NCBI RefSeq assembly: GCF_003112555.1 | Contig: NZ_BEWB01000005.1 | Span: forward strand, 1-64,000 | DNA length: 64,000 bases | Direction: 5' to 3' | Source: Streptomyces coelicoflavus | GTDB taxonomy: Bacteria > Actinomycetota > Actinomycetes > Streptomycetales > Streptomycetaceae | In this document: piece by piece, positions 37,017-45,518 of the stretch | How positions within the stretch are numbered: position 1 is the first letter of the stretch | Layout: every line of letters begins with the position of its first letter | The notes under the pieces: model-generated | What the model saw: only the letters and a program-made list of their open reading frames with translations | Told to the model about the DNA's origin: nothing | Database searches by the model: none | Made by a program: the position numbers and the translations under genes

Positions 37017-37778
37017 ATGTCCACCACTGAGCAGCGGGTCGCCGTAGTCACCGGAGCCGCGCGCGGCATCGGCGCCGCCACCGCCGTACGACTGGCCGCC
37101 GAGGGCCGTGCCGTCGCCGTCATCGACCTCGACGAGGCCGCCTGCAAGGACACCGTGGAGAAGATCACCGCGGCCGGCGGCAGGGCGCTCGCGATCGGCT
37201 GCGACGTCTCCGACGAGGCGCAGGTCGAGGCGGCCGTGGCACGGATCGCCGAGGAGCTGGGCGCGCCGACGATCCTCGTCAACAACGCGGGCGTGCTGCG
37301 CGACAACCTGCTGTTCAAGATGAGCGTCTCCGACTGGGACACCGTCATGAACGTGCACCTGCGCGGTGCCTTCCTGATGACGAAGGCCTGCCAGAAGCAC
37401 ATGGTGGACGCCGGGTTCGGCCGCGTCGTCAACCTGTCCTCCTCCTCCGCCCTCGGCAACCGCGGGCAGGTCAACTACTCCGCCGCCAAGGCCGGTCTCC
37501 AGGGCTTCACCAAGACCCTCGCCAAGGAGCTGGGCAAGTTCGGCGTCACCGCCAACGCCGTGGCCCCCGGCTTCATCGCCACCGAGATGACCAAGGCCAC
37601 CGCCGACCGCGTCGGCATGGGCTTCGACGACTTCAAGGCCGCCGCGGCCACCCAGATCCCGGTCGCGCGCGTCGGCGAGCCCGACGACATCGCCAACGCC
37701 ATCGCCTTCTTCACCGGCGAGGCCGCCGGCTTCGTCTCCGGCCAGGTGCTGTACGTGGCCGGCGGACCGCTCGACTAG
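37017..37778 (+). CDS. fabG: 3-oxoacyl-ACP reductase-type SDR
   Basis: A 253-aa short-chain dehydrogenase that reduces 3-oxoacyl chains with NADPH. It has cofactor motif TGAARGIG (12-19), NNAG, a catalytic serine in LSSSSALG, Y154 and K158 in NYSAAKAG, and the PGFIATEMT loop of FabG proteins. ATG 37017 has GGAG upstream and a strong promoter about 80 nt before. It is followed by another SDR gene 43 nt later. FabG-like proteins are numerous in Streptomyces, so this may not be the main fatty-acid enzyme. Confidence 0.9.
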   Translation: MSTTEQRVAVVTGAARGIGAATAVRLAAEGRAVAVIDLDEAACKDTVEKITAAGGRALAIGCDVSDEAQVEAAVARIAEELGAPTILVNNAGVLRDNLLFKMSVSDWDTVMNVHLRGAFLMTKACQKHMVDAGFGRVVNLSSSSALGNRGQVNYSAAKAGLQGFTKTLAKELGKFGVTANAVAPGFIATEMTKATADRVGMGFDDFKAAAATQIPVARVGEPDDIANAIAFFTGEAAGFVSGQVLYVAGGPLD

Positions 37779-37821
37779 CGAACAGTGAACACGGAGACCA
37801 GGAACGGTTGGGAACACTGAC

Positions 37822-38583
37822 ATGACTGAAACGCCCGGACTGTCCGGCAAGGTCGCGCTCGTCACGGGCGCCAGCCGCGGCATCGGCTACGGCGTCGCCG
37901 AGGCGCTGGTCGCGCGCGGCGACCGGGTCTGCATCACCGGCCGCAACGAGGACGCGCTGAAGGAGGCCGTCGAGCGGCTCGGCGCCGACCGGGTCATCGG
38001 CGTCGCCGGCAAGGCGCACGACGAGGCACACCAGGCCGTCGCCGTCGAGCGGGTGATGGAGGCCTTCGGACGCGTCGACTTCCTGGTCAACAACGCCGGT
38101 ACCAACCCGGTGTTCGGGCCGATCGCGGACCTCGACCTGAACGTCGCGCGCAAGGTCTTCGAGACCAACGTGATCTCGGCGCTCGGCTTCGCCCAGCGCA
38201 CCTGGCACGCCTGGCAGAAGGACAACGGCGGCGCGATCGTCAACATCGCCTCGGTCGCGGGCCTTTCGCCCTCGCCCTTCATCGCCGCATACGGCGTCAG
38301 CAAGGCCGCGCTGATCAACCTCACCGCGCAGCTGGCGCACGAGTTCGCGCCCGGGGTGCGGGTCAACGCGATCGCCCCGGCGGTCGTGAAGACCAAGTTC
38401 GCCGCCGCCCTGTACGAGGGCCGTGAGGAAGAGGCCGCCTCGGGCTACCCGCTGGGCCGGCTCGGCGTGCCCTCCGACATCGGCGGTGCCGCCGAGTTCC
38501 TCACCTCGGAGCAGTCCGCCTGGGTCACCGGACAGACGCTCGTCGTCGACGGCGGCATCTTCCTGAACGCCGGCGTGGCCTGA
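37822..38583 (+). CDS. SDR family oxidoreductase
   Basis: A 253-aa dehydrogenase with TGASRGIGYG, NNAGTNPVFG and the catalytic pair Y157 and K161 in AAYGVSKAA. It ends with the usual WVTGQTLVVDGG. It follows fabG in one operon and is terminated by the hairpin at 38617-38654. The sequence GTNPVFGP is common in secondary alcohol or 3-ketoacyl SDRs. The substrate cannot be read out. Confidence 0.9.
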   Translation: MTETPGLSGKVALVTGASRGIGYGVAEALVARGDRVCITGRNEDALKEAVERLGADRVIGVAGKAHDEAHQAVAVERVMEAFGRVDFLVNNAGTNPVFGPIADLDLNVARKVFETNVISALGFAQRTWHAWQKDNGGAIVNIASVAGLSPSPFIAAYGVSKAALINLTAQLAHEFAPGVRVNAIAPAVVKTKFAAALYEGREEEAASGYPLGRLGVPSDIGGAAEFLTSEQSAWVTGQTLVVDGGIFLNAGVA

Positions 38584-38616
38584 TCTCGACCCCGAGGCCC
38601 TCTCAAGATCAATCCC

Positions 38617-38654
38617 GGACACGGGTGCCGTTGATGAGAACGGCGCCCGTGTCC
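38617..38654 (+). terminator. Hairpin terminator after the SDR operon
   Basis: A 16-bp stem (38617-38632 with 38639-38654) with one G-T wobble and loop GATGAG lies 34 nt after the SDR stop. No T tract follows. Confidence 0.8.
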
Positions 38655-38674
38655 GCGTATCGGAACCCGGTGCA

Positions 38675-38694
38675 CGATGACAACGTAGTCATCG
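38675..38694. promoter_or_regulatory. LacI-type palindrome upstream of a solute-binding protein gene
   Basis: CGATGAC and GTCATCG arms with a 6-nt centre enclose TGACAACGTAGTCA (38678-38691). This resembles the LacI-family operator pattern with a central ACGT. It lies about 100 nt before the binding-protein start. A LacI regulator is encoded at 15221-16285, but no link is shown. Confidence 0.5.
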
Positions 38695-38792
38695 CCAAAT
38701 GATCAAAACCCCTGTTCAGAAGGGGGTTCAGGGGGCGTTGTGCTGCGGTAAGGTCTGCCGACCCTTGGCACGGCGGATCGAGGAGCGTGCGC

Positions 38793-40379
38793 GTGTTCAA
38801 CCGGAAGCGGGGCCTGCGGCGGATCGCGGCCATCGTGTCCATATCTTCACTGGTCACCGGGTGCGGCATCCTGTCGTCCGACAGTTCGGACGACGAGGAG
38901 CCGATCGTCGTGGGGACGACCAGCGCCCCCAGCACCCTCGATCCGGCCGCTTCGTGGGACGGCTCCTGGGAGTTGTTCCGGAACATCTACCAGACGCTGC
39001 TCAGTTACCCCAGTGGTGCCACCGCGCCCCAGCCCGACGCCGCCGAGCAGTGCTCGTTCACCGACACCAAGAACCAGGTGTACACCTGCCGACTGCGCGA
39101 GGGCCTGACCTTCTCCGACGGCGACGCCCTCGACGCCCGGGCCGTCAAGTACTCGATCGACCGGATCAAGGACATCAACGTCAACGGCGGCCCGGCCGGC
39201 CTGCTCGGCAGCCTCGAACGGGTCCAGGCGCCCAGCAAGCGCGAGGTGGTCTTCCACCTCAACAAGCCCGACGCCACCTTCCCGTTCGTGCTCGCCACGC
39301 CCGCCATGTCGATCGTCAATCCCGACGACTATCCCGCGGACGCCCTGCGCGAAGGCAGCGGAATCGTGGGATCCGGCCCGTACACGCTCCAGTCCTACGA
39401 GGACGGCGCACGGGCCGAACTCGTGCGCAACGACCGCTACAAGGGTTTCGCCGAACGGCACAACAAGGCGGTGACCATCCGCTACTTCAAGGACTCCGCC
39501 GGCATGGTGGAGGCGCTGCGCGACGGCGACATCCAGGTGACCTACCGCGGCCTGGCCGCCGACGACGTCATCACGCTCCAGGGCAAGGAGGGCAAGGAGG
39601 AGAACCTCCAGCTCGTCGAGGGCAGCGGCACGGAGATCAGCTATCTCGTCTTCAACCCCGAGGACCCGTGGGCGGGACGCAAGGAAGTGCGCCAGGCCGT
39701 CGCCCAGGTGATCGACCGGGCGGCGATCGCGCACAAGATCTACCAGGACACCGTCGATCCGCTGTACTCGATGGTCCCCAAGGGCCTCACCGGTCACACC
39801 ACCGGCTTCTTCGACGACTACGGCGACCCCAGCGTCCCCAAGGCCCGCGAGCTGCTCGAGGACGCCGGCATCACCGACCCGGTCCCGCTCACCCTCTGGT
39901 ACACCACCGACCGCTACGGCTCCGAGACGGGCAAGGAGTTCAAGGAGATCAAGCGGCAGCTCGACGCCTCGGGCCTGTTCGAGGTGACGCTCAAGAGCCG
40001 CCCCTGGAAGACGTACGTCGCCGGCTACCAGAAGGGCGAGTACCCGGTGTTCGGCCGCGGCTGGTCCCCGGACTTCCCGGACGCGGAGAACTTCATCGCC
40101 CCCTTCGTCGGCAAGCAGAACGCGCTCGGCACGCCCTACCTCACCCCGGAGATCACCGGTGAGCTGCTGCCGCGCTCCCGCCGGGAGAGCGACCGCGGCA
40201 ACGTGGAGCGGGACTTCGAGCGGGCGCAGCAGATCATGGTGAACGACGTACGGCTGCTGCCGCTGTGGCAGGGCAAGCAGTACGTCGCCGCCAGCACGGA
40301 CATCTCGGGCGCGGAGCAGGCCCTGGACCCGTCGACGATCATGATGATGTGGCAGCTCCACCGGAAGACGAGCTGGTAG
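38793..40379 (+). CDS. ABC transporter substrate-binding lipoprotein (family 5, peptide/nickel type)
   Basis: A 528-aa lipoprotein. The signal has KRGLRR and lipobox LVTGC with C24. The SBP family 5 domain spans about 60-520 (TLDPAASWDGSWELFRNIYQ region, LREGLTFSDGDALDARAVKYSIDR). It should bind peptides or similar solutes for an ABC importer, but no permease or ATPase genes are adjacent, so it is an orphan. GTG 38793 is chosen because GGAG lies 7 nt upstream; GTG 38787 is too close. Its 3' end overlaps the convergent SnoaL gene by 41 nt. Confidence 0.9.
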   Translation: MFNRKRGLRRIAAIVSISSLVTGCGILSSDSSDDEEPIVVGTTSAPSTLDPAASWDGSWELFRNIYQTLLSYPSGATAPQPDAAEQCSFTDTKNQVYTCRLREGLTFSDGDALDARAVKYSIDRIKDINVNGGPAGLLGSLERVQAPSKREVVFHLNKPDATFPFVLATPAMSIVNPDDYPADALREGSGIVGSGPYTLQSYEDGARAELVRNDRYKGFAERHNKAVTIRYFKDSAGMVEALRDGDIQVTYRGLAADDVITLQGKEGKEENLQLVEGSGTEISYLVFNPEDPWAGRKEVRQAVAQVIDRAAIAHKIYQDTVDPLYSMVPKGLTGHTTGFFDDYGDPSVPKARELLEDAGITDPVPLTLWYTTDRYGSETGKEFKEIKRQLDASGLFEVTLKSRPWKTYVAGYQKGEYPVFGRGWSPDFPDAENFIAPFVGKQNALGTPYLTPEITGELLPRSRRESDRGNVERDFERAQQIMVNDVRLLPLWQGKQYVAASTDISGAEQALDPSTIMMMWQLHRKTSW

Positions 40380-40842
40380 ACGGGGCGGCCAGCCGCTCGG
40401 TGCCGCCGCCGAAGGCGAGGAACAGGGTCCGCGCGGCGAGCAGCCACTCGCCGTCGACCTTCCGGAACGTGTCCTCGTAGTGTCCGACGTTGGCGGGCAG
40501 CCGCGGCGGAACCATCCCGTCGACGTATCCGTCGACACGGTAGGTCGTCAGGTACGAGGTCGCGGTCGCCGTCGTCGCGGAGTCCACGGTGACGAGGATG
40601 TTCGTCATCACCCGGCGCGACAACCGGTCCGCCGGCCGGGAGCCGAAGTACGTCCGCAGCGCTTCCCGGCCCTCGACACGACGGTCGCCGTGGGGCCACT
40701 GCCAGACCCCGTCGGCGGTGAACAGGTCGGCCGCCGATCCGGGGTCGCCGAGATCGAGACGGCGGACCAGGTCGACGACCAGCCGTTCGCAGGCGCGTTC
40801 CGCGAGCAGGCGTTCCGTGGGGCTCATCGCGTCGGAGGTCAT
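40339..40842 (-). CDS. SnoaL/NTF2-like protein
   Basis: A 167-aa protein of the NTF2-like fold. It starts with a helix (LLAERACERLVVDLVRRLDLGD) and has the conserved DLFTADGVWQWPHG and NILVTVDSATTATATSYL strands. These pockets serve as isomerases, dehydratases or ligand-binding domains. ATG 40842 has AGGAAG 7 nt upstream. Its end overlaps the binding-protein gene, so the last 14 codons share DNA with it. The Ser-rich tail is probably unstructured. Confidence 0.8.
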   Translation of the reverse strand: MTSDAMSPTERLLAERACERLVVDLVRRLDLGDPGSAADLFTADGVWQWPHGDRRVEGREALRTYFGSRPADRLSRRVMTNILVTVDSATTATATSYLTTYRVDGYVDGMVPPRLPANVGHYEDTFRKVDGEWLLAARTLFLAFGGGTERLAAPSTSSSSGGAATSS

Positions 40843-40890
40843 GCCCACTTCCTACCAGCCCCGCTCCGCCGCGGGACAACGCTTTTCCGG

Positions 40891-40920
40891 CGCCGCCCGG
40901 CGCCGCCCGGCGCCGCCCGG
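40891..40920. repeat. Three perfect copies of a 10-bp tandem repeat
   Basis: CGCCGCCCGG is repeated three times without change, with partial copies on either side (about 40887-40926). It lies between the SnoaL gene and ung in the divergent spacer. Confidence 0.85.
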
Positions 40921-40992
40921 CGCCCCCGTTGTCAGTGGTCGCCGGTAGGTTCTACGGGACCGGAAGCGACCGCACAGCGTAAGGAAGTTGAC

Positions 40993-41676
40993 GTGACCGA
41001 CATCGCCATCCTGCCCGAGTCCTGGCGCGAGGTGCTGGGCGGCGAGCTGCAAGAGCCCTACTTCAAGGAGCTGATGCGGTTCGTCGAGGAGGAGCGGGCG
41101 AACGGCCCCGTCTACCCGCCGCGCGAGGAGGTCTTCGCCGCGCTGGAGGCCACGCCCTTCGACCGGGTGAAGGTGCTGGTCCTCGGCCAGGACCCCTACC
41201 ACGGCGAGGGGCAGGGACACGGGCTGTGCTTCTCGGTGCGGCCCGGTGTGAAGGTCCCGCCGTCCTTGCGGAACATCTACAAGGAGATGCACGCGGAGCT
41301 GGACACCCCGATCCCGGACAACGGCTACCTGATGCCGTGGGCGGAGCAGGGCGTCCTGCTGCTCAACGCGGTGCTCACGGTGCGCGCCGGGGAGGCGAAC
41401 TCGCACAAGGCCCGCGGCTGGGAGCTGTTCACCGATGCGGTGATCCGCGCGGTGGCCGGCCGGACCGACCCGGCGGTCTTCGTGCTGTGGGGCAACTACG
41501 CCCAGAAGAAGCTGCCGCTGATCGACGAGACGCGGCACGTCGTGGTCAAGGGGGCCCACCCTTCGCCGCTGTCCGCGAAGAAGTTCTTCGGCTCCCGCCC
41601 GTTCACGCAGATCAACGAGGCGGTCGCCGCGCAGGGCCACGAGCCGATCGACTGGACCGTTCCGAACCTGGGCTGA
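40993..41676 (+). CDS. ung: Uracil-DNA glycosylase
   Basis: A 227-aa family 1 uracil-DNA glycosylase that removes uracil from DNA. It has the catalytic aspartate D67 in GQDPYHG (65-71), the motif LLLNAVLTV and the active-site H189 in HPSPLS. GTG 40993 has AAGGAAG 6 nt upstream. It is divergent from the SnoaL gene, and the spacer holds a 10-bp tandem repeat. Confidence 0.97.
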   Translation: MTDIAILPESWREVLGGELQEPYFKELMRFVEEERANGPVYPPREEVFAALEATPFDRVKVLVLGQDPYHGEGQGHGLCFSVRPGVKVPPSLRNIYKEMHAELDTPIPDNGYLMPWAEQGVLLLNAVLTVRAGEANSHKARGWELFTDAVIRAVAGRTDPAVFVLWGNYAQKKLPLIDETRHVVVKGAHPSPLSAKKFFGSRPFTQINEAVAAQGHEPIDWTVPNLG

Positions 41677-41799
41677 TCCCGGCGACCGGGCCGGTCCGTC
41701 GCCCGACCGGCCCGCGCACGTCCCGGTGCCGCCTGACCGGGAAAGCGGGTGCGTGCCGTTAGCGTCGTCGGCACAGGCGACGAGGGCACGGAGGACTTG

Positions 41800-42360
41800 G
41801 TGGCGAAGGGACAGGAGCAGGCGGCGCCGGACGCCGTGCTGACACGGATCGGTCAGGTCGCCATGCTGCATCACGCGGGCGACCGCGAGGAGGCCCGGGA
41901 CCGCTACCTCGCCCTGTGGGCCGAGATCGGCGAGCGCGGTGACCCCCTGCACCGCTGCACGCTGGCCCGCTACCTCGCCGACACCCAGGACGATCCGGCG
42001 CAGGAGCTGACGTGGGACCTGAGGGCGTTGTCGGCCGCCGAGGAGCTGACGGAGGACCGGCGGGCCGACCGGCACGAGGACACGCCCGCCGCCCGCGCCC
42101 TGTACCCCTCGCTCCACCTGGACCTGGCCGCGGACTACGAGCGGCTCGGTCACCGCGAGGCGGCCCGTCTGCACCTGGGGCGCGCCCGCGCCGCGGCCGG
42201 GGCCCTCGCCCCGGACCGCTACGGAGAGGGCGTACGCGCCTCGATCGACCGGCTGGAGCTGCGCCTGAACGGCGCCGGTCCCCGCACGGACGGCCACGAC
42301 CGGCCCGACGGGTCCGACGGGCCGGAGGGGCGGGGCCGACCGCCGAGGCAGCGACCGTAG
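41800..42360 (+). CDS. TPR-like hypothetical protein
   Basis: A 186-aa helical protein that reads like tetratricopeptide repeats (RIGQVAMLHHAGDREEARDRYLALWAEI, shown here in part, and HLDLAADYERLGHREAARLHL). A Pro/Gly/Asp-rich tail ends it. GTG 41800 has GGAGG 6 nt upstream; a GTG at 41749 is unlikely. Such proteins usually mediate protein contacts; function unknown. Confidence 0.75.
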   Translation: MAKGQEQAAPDAVLTRIGQVAMLHHAGDREEARDRYLALWAEIGERGDPLHRCTLARYLADTQDDPAQELTWDLRALSAAEELTEDRRADRHEDTPAARALYPSLHLDLAADYERLGHREAARLHLGRARAAAGALAPDRYGEGVRASIDRLELRLNGAGPRTDGHDRPDGSDGPEGRGRPPRQRP

Positions 42361-42391
42361 GGCCGGCCGGCCCGGTGGGTACCGGCCGGCC

Positions 42392-42901
42392 TCAGTGGCC
42401 GTACGCCTGCTCGCAGATGCGCGCCTCGGGGCTGCCCGGCCGCCAGCCGCCGTACCGCTTGCCGAGGGAGCACACGTCCGCCTTCGCGCCGGTGCCGCCG
42501 CCGGCCGCGCCCGGCAGGTCGGGCACCTTGTCGTGCGGCGGTGCGGGGGCGCGGGTGTGCTCGGGCGCCGCCGGGCGGGCGGACCGCGGTGCGGGGGCAC
42601 CGCCGGCCGGCTGATCGCGCGGCGCGGCAGCGGGTGCCCGGGGTTGCGTACGGCGTGGTGACGCGGTGGCGGACTCCGGCGCGGGGGAGGGGCCGATCAT
42701 CTCCAGCGCCTCCCGGGCCGGGGCCTGGACGACCCGTGGCTCGGCCGGGCCGTCCGGGTGCGGCGCGGACGAGCGGGCCCCGGACGCGGACGGCTGGGCC
42801 GCGGCCGGACCCTGGACGGTCGTACAGCCGGTCAGGGCGGCCGAGACAGCCACGGTCAGCAGAAGCGTTGCGGTGGTCGTCGTTCGATGCACCCGCGCCA
42901 C
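42392..42901 (-). CDS. Hypothetical Pro/Ala-rich lipoprotein
   Basis: A 169-aa exported protein with signal peptide and lipobox ALTGC (C26). A long Pro/Ala/Ser-rich linker leads to a conserved-looking C-terminal patch, CSLGKRYGGWRPGSP with a second Cys in ICEQAYG; the two Cys may pair. GTG 42901 is the best start; GTG 42892 is possible. It lies back-to-back with a DinB-like gene, and function is unknown. Confidence 0.65.
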   Translation of the reverse strand: MARVHRTTTTATLLLTVAVSAALTGCTTVQGPAAAQPSASGARSSAPHPDGPAEPRVVQAPAREALEMIGPSPAPESATASPRRTQPRAPAAAPRDQPAGGAPAPRSARPAAPEHTRAPAPPHDKVPDLPGAAGGGTGAKADVCSLGKRYGGWRPGSPEARICEQAYGH

Positions 42902-43004
42902 TCTGGTGCTTCGGGCCCCCCGACCGGCGCCGGACAAGCGGAGGTTGCCCCGCACGGGTGATCTCCGGCCCCGTACGGAGTGCCGTGGGCGACCGGAGGT
43001 GACG

Positions 43005-43517
43005 TCAGTCGCCCGTGGCTCCGTCCAGGCGCTCGCGGATCAGGTCCGCGTGCCCGTTGTGACGCGCGTACTCCTCGATCATGTGGGTGTGGATCCAGCG
43101 CAGGGTGTAGCGCTCCCCGGTGCGCAGGTGCCTGCCCCGGGTCGGTTCGCCCAGGGGCACTCCGGCCGCGTTGCGCCGGGCCGCCTCGATCTCCGCCTGC
43201 CAGGTGGCGTGCGCCTCGGCGAAGGTGTCCGCCCCGGTGAGCCGGAACTCGCCCTCCGGGTCCTCGTCGGAGTAGTAGATCGGGCCGGCGTCCTCGGCCG
43301 CCAGCACCCTGCGGTACCAGCTGCGCTCCACCTCCGCCATATGCCGGACCAGGCCCATCAGGGTCAGCGTCGACGGTGCCACGGCGGCCGTCCGCAACTG
43401 CTCGTCGGTGAGCCCTTCGCACTTCCAGGCGAGGGTCTGCCGGTGATACTCGACCCAGCCCTCCAGCATGGCGCGTTCGTCGGCGTCGACGGGGGGTTCA
43501 CTGCGTTCGGTCGTCAT
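43005..43517 (-). CDS. DinB/DUF664 family protein
   Basis: A 170-aa four-helix protein of the DinB-like DUF664 family, with LVRHMAEVERSWYRRVL and the metal-type histidines H in VRHMAEVE and in IHTHMIEEYARHNGHADL. Such proteins act as thiol transferases or mycothiol-dependent isomerases in actinobacteria. Three His residues are in the right places to bind a metal. ATG 43517 has GAGGA upstream. Confidence 0.85.
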   Translation of the reverse strand: MTTERSEPPVDADERAMLEGWVEYHRQTLAWKCEGLTDEQLRTAAVAPSTLTLMGLVRHMAEVERSWYRRVLAAEDAGPIYYSDEDPEGEFRLTGADTFAEAHATWQAEIEAARRNAAGVPLGEPTRGRHLRTGERYTLRWIHTHMIEEYARHNGHADLIRERLDGATGD

Positions 43518-43559
43518 GGCGGCATCCTCGCCCAGACCGGCCTGTCCCACCAAGGGAAT

Positions 43560-44216
43560 TCAGCCCTCCGGCGAACCGCCGCGCAGATCACCGCGCACAC
43601 CGCGACGCGAGTCGCCCAGCATGCCGTCCAGGAGTTCCCGCAGCCCCGCCCGCACGTCCGGGAGGCCCGGCACCTCGGCGTGGAAGGTTCCGGCCACGCA
43701 GCTGAACATCAGGCCGTCCGCCCAGGCGACCAGGGAGAGCACGTGCCGGGCCGGGGCGTCCGAGCCCATCGCGGCGACGAGGGCGCCCAGTTGCTCCCGG
43801 AAGCGGGCGCCCGCCGCGTCGAAGTGCGCCCGCAGCTCGGGGCGGCGCGTGGCCTCGAGGGCCAGTTCGTACCGGGCCAGCGTCAGCGCGCGGTTGCGGG
43901 TCAGGGCGCGGTGCGTCGCCAGTGCCAGTGCGTCGACCAGGGCGTCGAGGCCGGCGCGCGGGTCCGGCATCTCGTGCAGGGCCAGCACCCGCGCCTCCCG
44001 GTCGGCCAGGCGTCGCACCGTCAGTTCCAGCAGTGCCTGCCGGGTCCGCGCGACATTGGACGTGGAGCCCTGGGGCAGCCCGGCCGCCTCGTCGACCGCC
44101 CGGTGCGTCAGCCCGCGCATCCCGCGCTCGGCGAGCAGCGCCAGAGCGGCGTCGGCGACGAGGTCGGCGCGGGACGCGCCGGACGAGGGCCCGGAAGGTG
44201 CGGCAGGAGCGGACAT
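43560..44216 (-). CDS. TetR family transcriptional regulator
   Basis: A 218-aa repressor. The N-terminal HTH spans about 18-62 (DLVADAALALLAERGMRGLTHRAVDE). The C-terminal helical domain spans about 90-215 (TetR_C type). It is divergent from an FAD monooxygenase with 98 nt between starts. Two 14-bp palindromes (44238-44251 and 44271-44284) in that spacer are its probable operators. The ligand is unknown. Confidence 0.9.
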   Translation of the reverse strand: MSAPAAPSGPSSGASRADLVADAALALLAERGMRGLTHRAVDEAAGLPQGSTSNVARTRQALLELTVRRLADREARVLALHEMPDPRAGLDALVDALALATHRALTRNRALTLARYELALEATRRPELRAHFDAAGARFREQLGALVAAMGSDAPARHVLSLVAWADGLMFSCVAGTFHAEVPGLPDVRAGLRELLDGMLGDSRRGVRGDLRGGSPEG

Positions 44217-44237
44217 GGAGATCAATCTACCGGCCTC

Positions 44238-44284
44238 ACTACGGCTGTAGTACAGTCGGAGGCGCGTGCTACTACATCTGTAGT
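44238..44284. promoter_or_regulatory. Pair of identical-type TetR operators
   Basis: ACTAC-GGCT-GTAGT (44238-44251) and ACTAC-ATCT-GTAGT (44271-44284) have identical arms and start 33 bp apart, so they lie on the same helix face. TACAGT (44251-44256) overlaps the first and could be the -10 box of the monooxygenase gene. Confidence 0.8.
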
Positions 44285-44314
44285 TTCGAGACGGGCCGAG
44301 TGCCGAGGAGTGTC

Positions 44315-45505
44315 ATGACGAGGACGAGGACGGCCGTCGTGATCGGCGGCGGCATCGGCGGCCTGACCGCGGCGGCCGCCCTGCACCTGAGCGGCCTGCG
44401 GGTCACCGTGCTGGAGCGCGCCCCCTCGCTCCGGCCGGTCGGCGCGGCCATCTCGCTGTCGCCCAACGCCCTGCGCGCCCTGGACGTGGTCGGTCTCGGC
44501 GACGAGATCCGCGACCTCGCCGCCTGGCAGGGCGACGGGGGACTGCGCACCCCCGCAGGGCGCTGGCTCTCCCGGTCCAGCGCCGAGGCAGCCGAGGCGC
44601 GCTTCGGCGGTCCGCTGGTGCTGCTGCACCGGTCCACCCTCGTCGAGCGCCTGTCCGCGCTGCTGCCGCCGGACGCCGTCCGCACCGGCGCCGACGCGAT
44701 GCTCGCCGACCCCGGCGACCGCGACCGTCCGGCCAGGGTCCGCACGCCGGACGGCGAGCTGGAGGCCGACCTGGTCGTCGGCGCCGACGGCATCCGCTCC
44801 GTCGTACGCCGCACGCTGTTCCCGCACCACCCCGGCACCGTCTACTCCGGCTTCACCACCTGGCGGGTCGTGATCCCGGTCCCCGGCGTGGAGTTCGCCT
44901 CCCACGAGACCTGGGGCCGGGGCCGCATCTGGGGCACGCATCCGCTGCGGGACGGCCGGGTCTACGCCTACGCCGCCGCCGTCGCGCCGGCCGGAGGGCA
45001 CGCGGCCGACGAGCGGGCGGAACTGCTGCACCGCTACGGCGACTGGCACCACCCGATCCCGGCCGTCCTCGCCGCGGCCCGTCCCGAGGACGTCCTGCGC
45101 CACGACGTGCACCACATCGCCGAGCCGCTTCCGGCCTACCACCGCGGCCGGGTCGCCCTGCTTGGGGACGCGGCCCACGCCATGCCGCCCAACCTGGGCC
45201 AGGGCGGCAACCAGGCGATCGAGGACGCGGTCGTGCTCGCCCACCACAGCCTGGACCTCGCCGCCTACACGGCCGCCCGGCTGCCCCGCACCACTGCGAT
45301 CGCCCGCCAGGCCGTCAAGGTGGCCCGCCTCAACCTGATGCGCAACCGCGCCGGGACCGCCGTCCGCGACGCCGCGATCCTCGCCCTGTCCAAGGCCGGT
45401 CCCGCCCTGTTCCTGCGCGGCTTCGACGGGATCGCCGACTGGCGGCCGCCGCAGCCCCCGTATGCTTCCCGGCGGACCCAGGTCGGCGAGCACAACGAGC
45501 GTTAG
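44315..45505 (+). CDS. FAD-dependent monooxygenase (aromatic hydroxylase type)
   Basis: A 396-aa flavoprotein monooxygenase. It has Rossmann GGGIGGLT (11-18), the GADGIRS motif and FAD-binding LLGDAAHAMPPNLGQGG. It belongs to the class A hydroxylase group that uses NAD(P)H and oxygen on aromatic or polyketide substrates. ATG 44315 has GAGGAG upstream. It is the probable target of the divergent TetR protein and is followed by a Gfo/Idh/MocA gene only 13 nt later, so both may act on one substrate. Confidence 0.92.
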   Translation: MTRTRTAVVIGGGIGGLTAAAALHLSGLRVTVLERAPSLRPVGAAISLSPNALRALDVVGLGDEIRDLAAWQGDGGLRTPAGRWLSRSSAEAAEARFGGPLVLLHRSTLVERLSALLPPDAVRTGADAMLADPGDRDRPARVRTPDGELEADLVVGADGIRSVVRRTLFPHHPGTVYSGFTTWRVVIPVPGVEFASHETWGRGRIWGTHPLRDGRVYAYAAAVAPAGGHAADERAELLHRYGDWHHPIPAVLAAARPEDVLRHDVHHIAEPLPAYHRGRVALLGDAAHAMPPNLGQGGNQAIEDAVVLAHHSLDLAAYTAARLPRTTAIARQAVKVARLNLMRNRAGTAVRDAAILALSKAGPALFLRGFDGIADWRPPQPPYASRRTQVGEHNER

Positions 45506-45518
45506 AGGAGCACATCCC

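Noticed and set aside
40929..40958. TTGTCA-N18-TACGGG as the ung promoter
   Set aside because: The -10 hexamer lacks the final T and the alternative TAGGTT has an 11-nt spacer, so neither is convincing.
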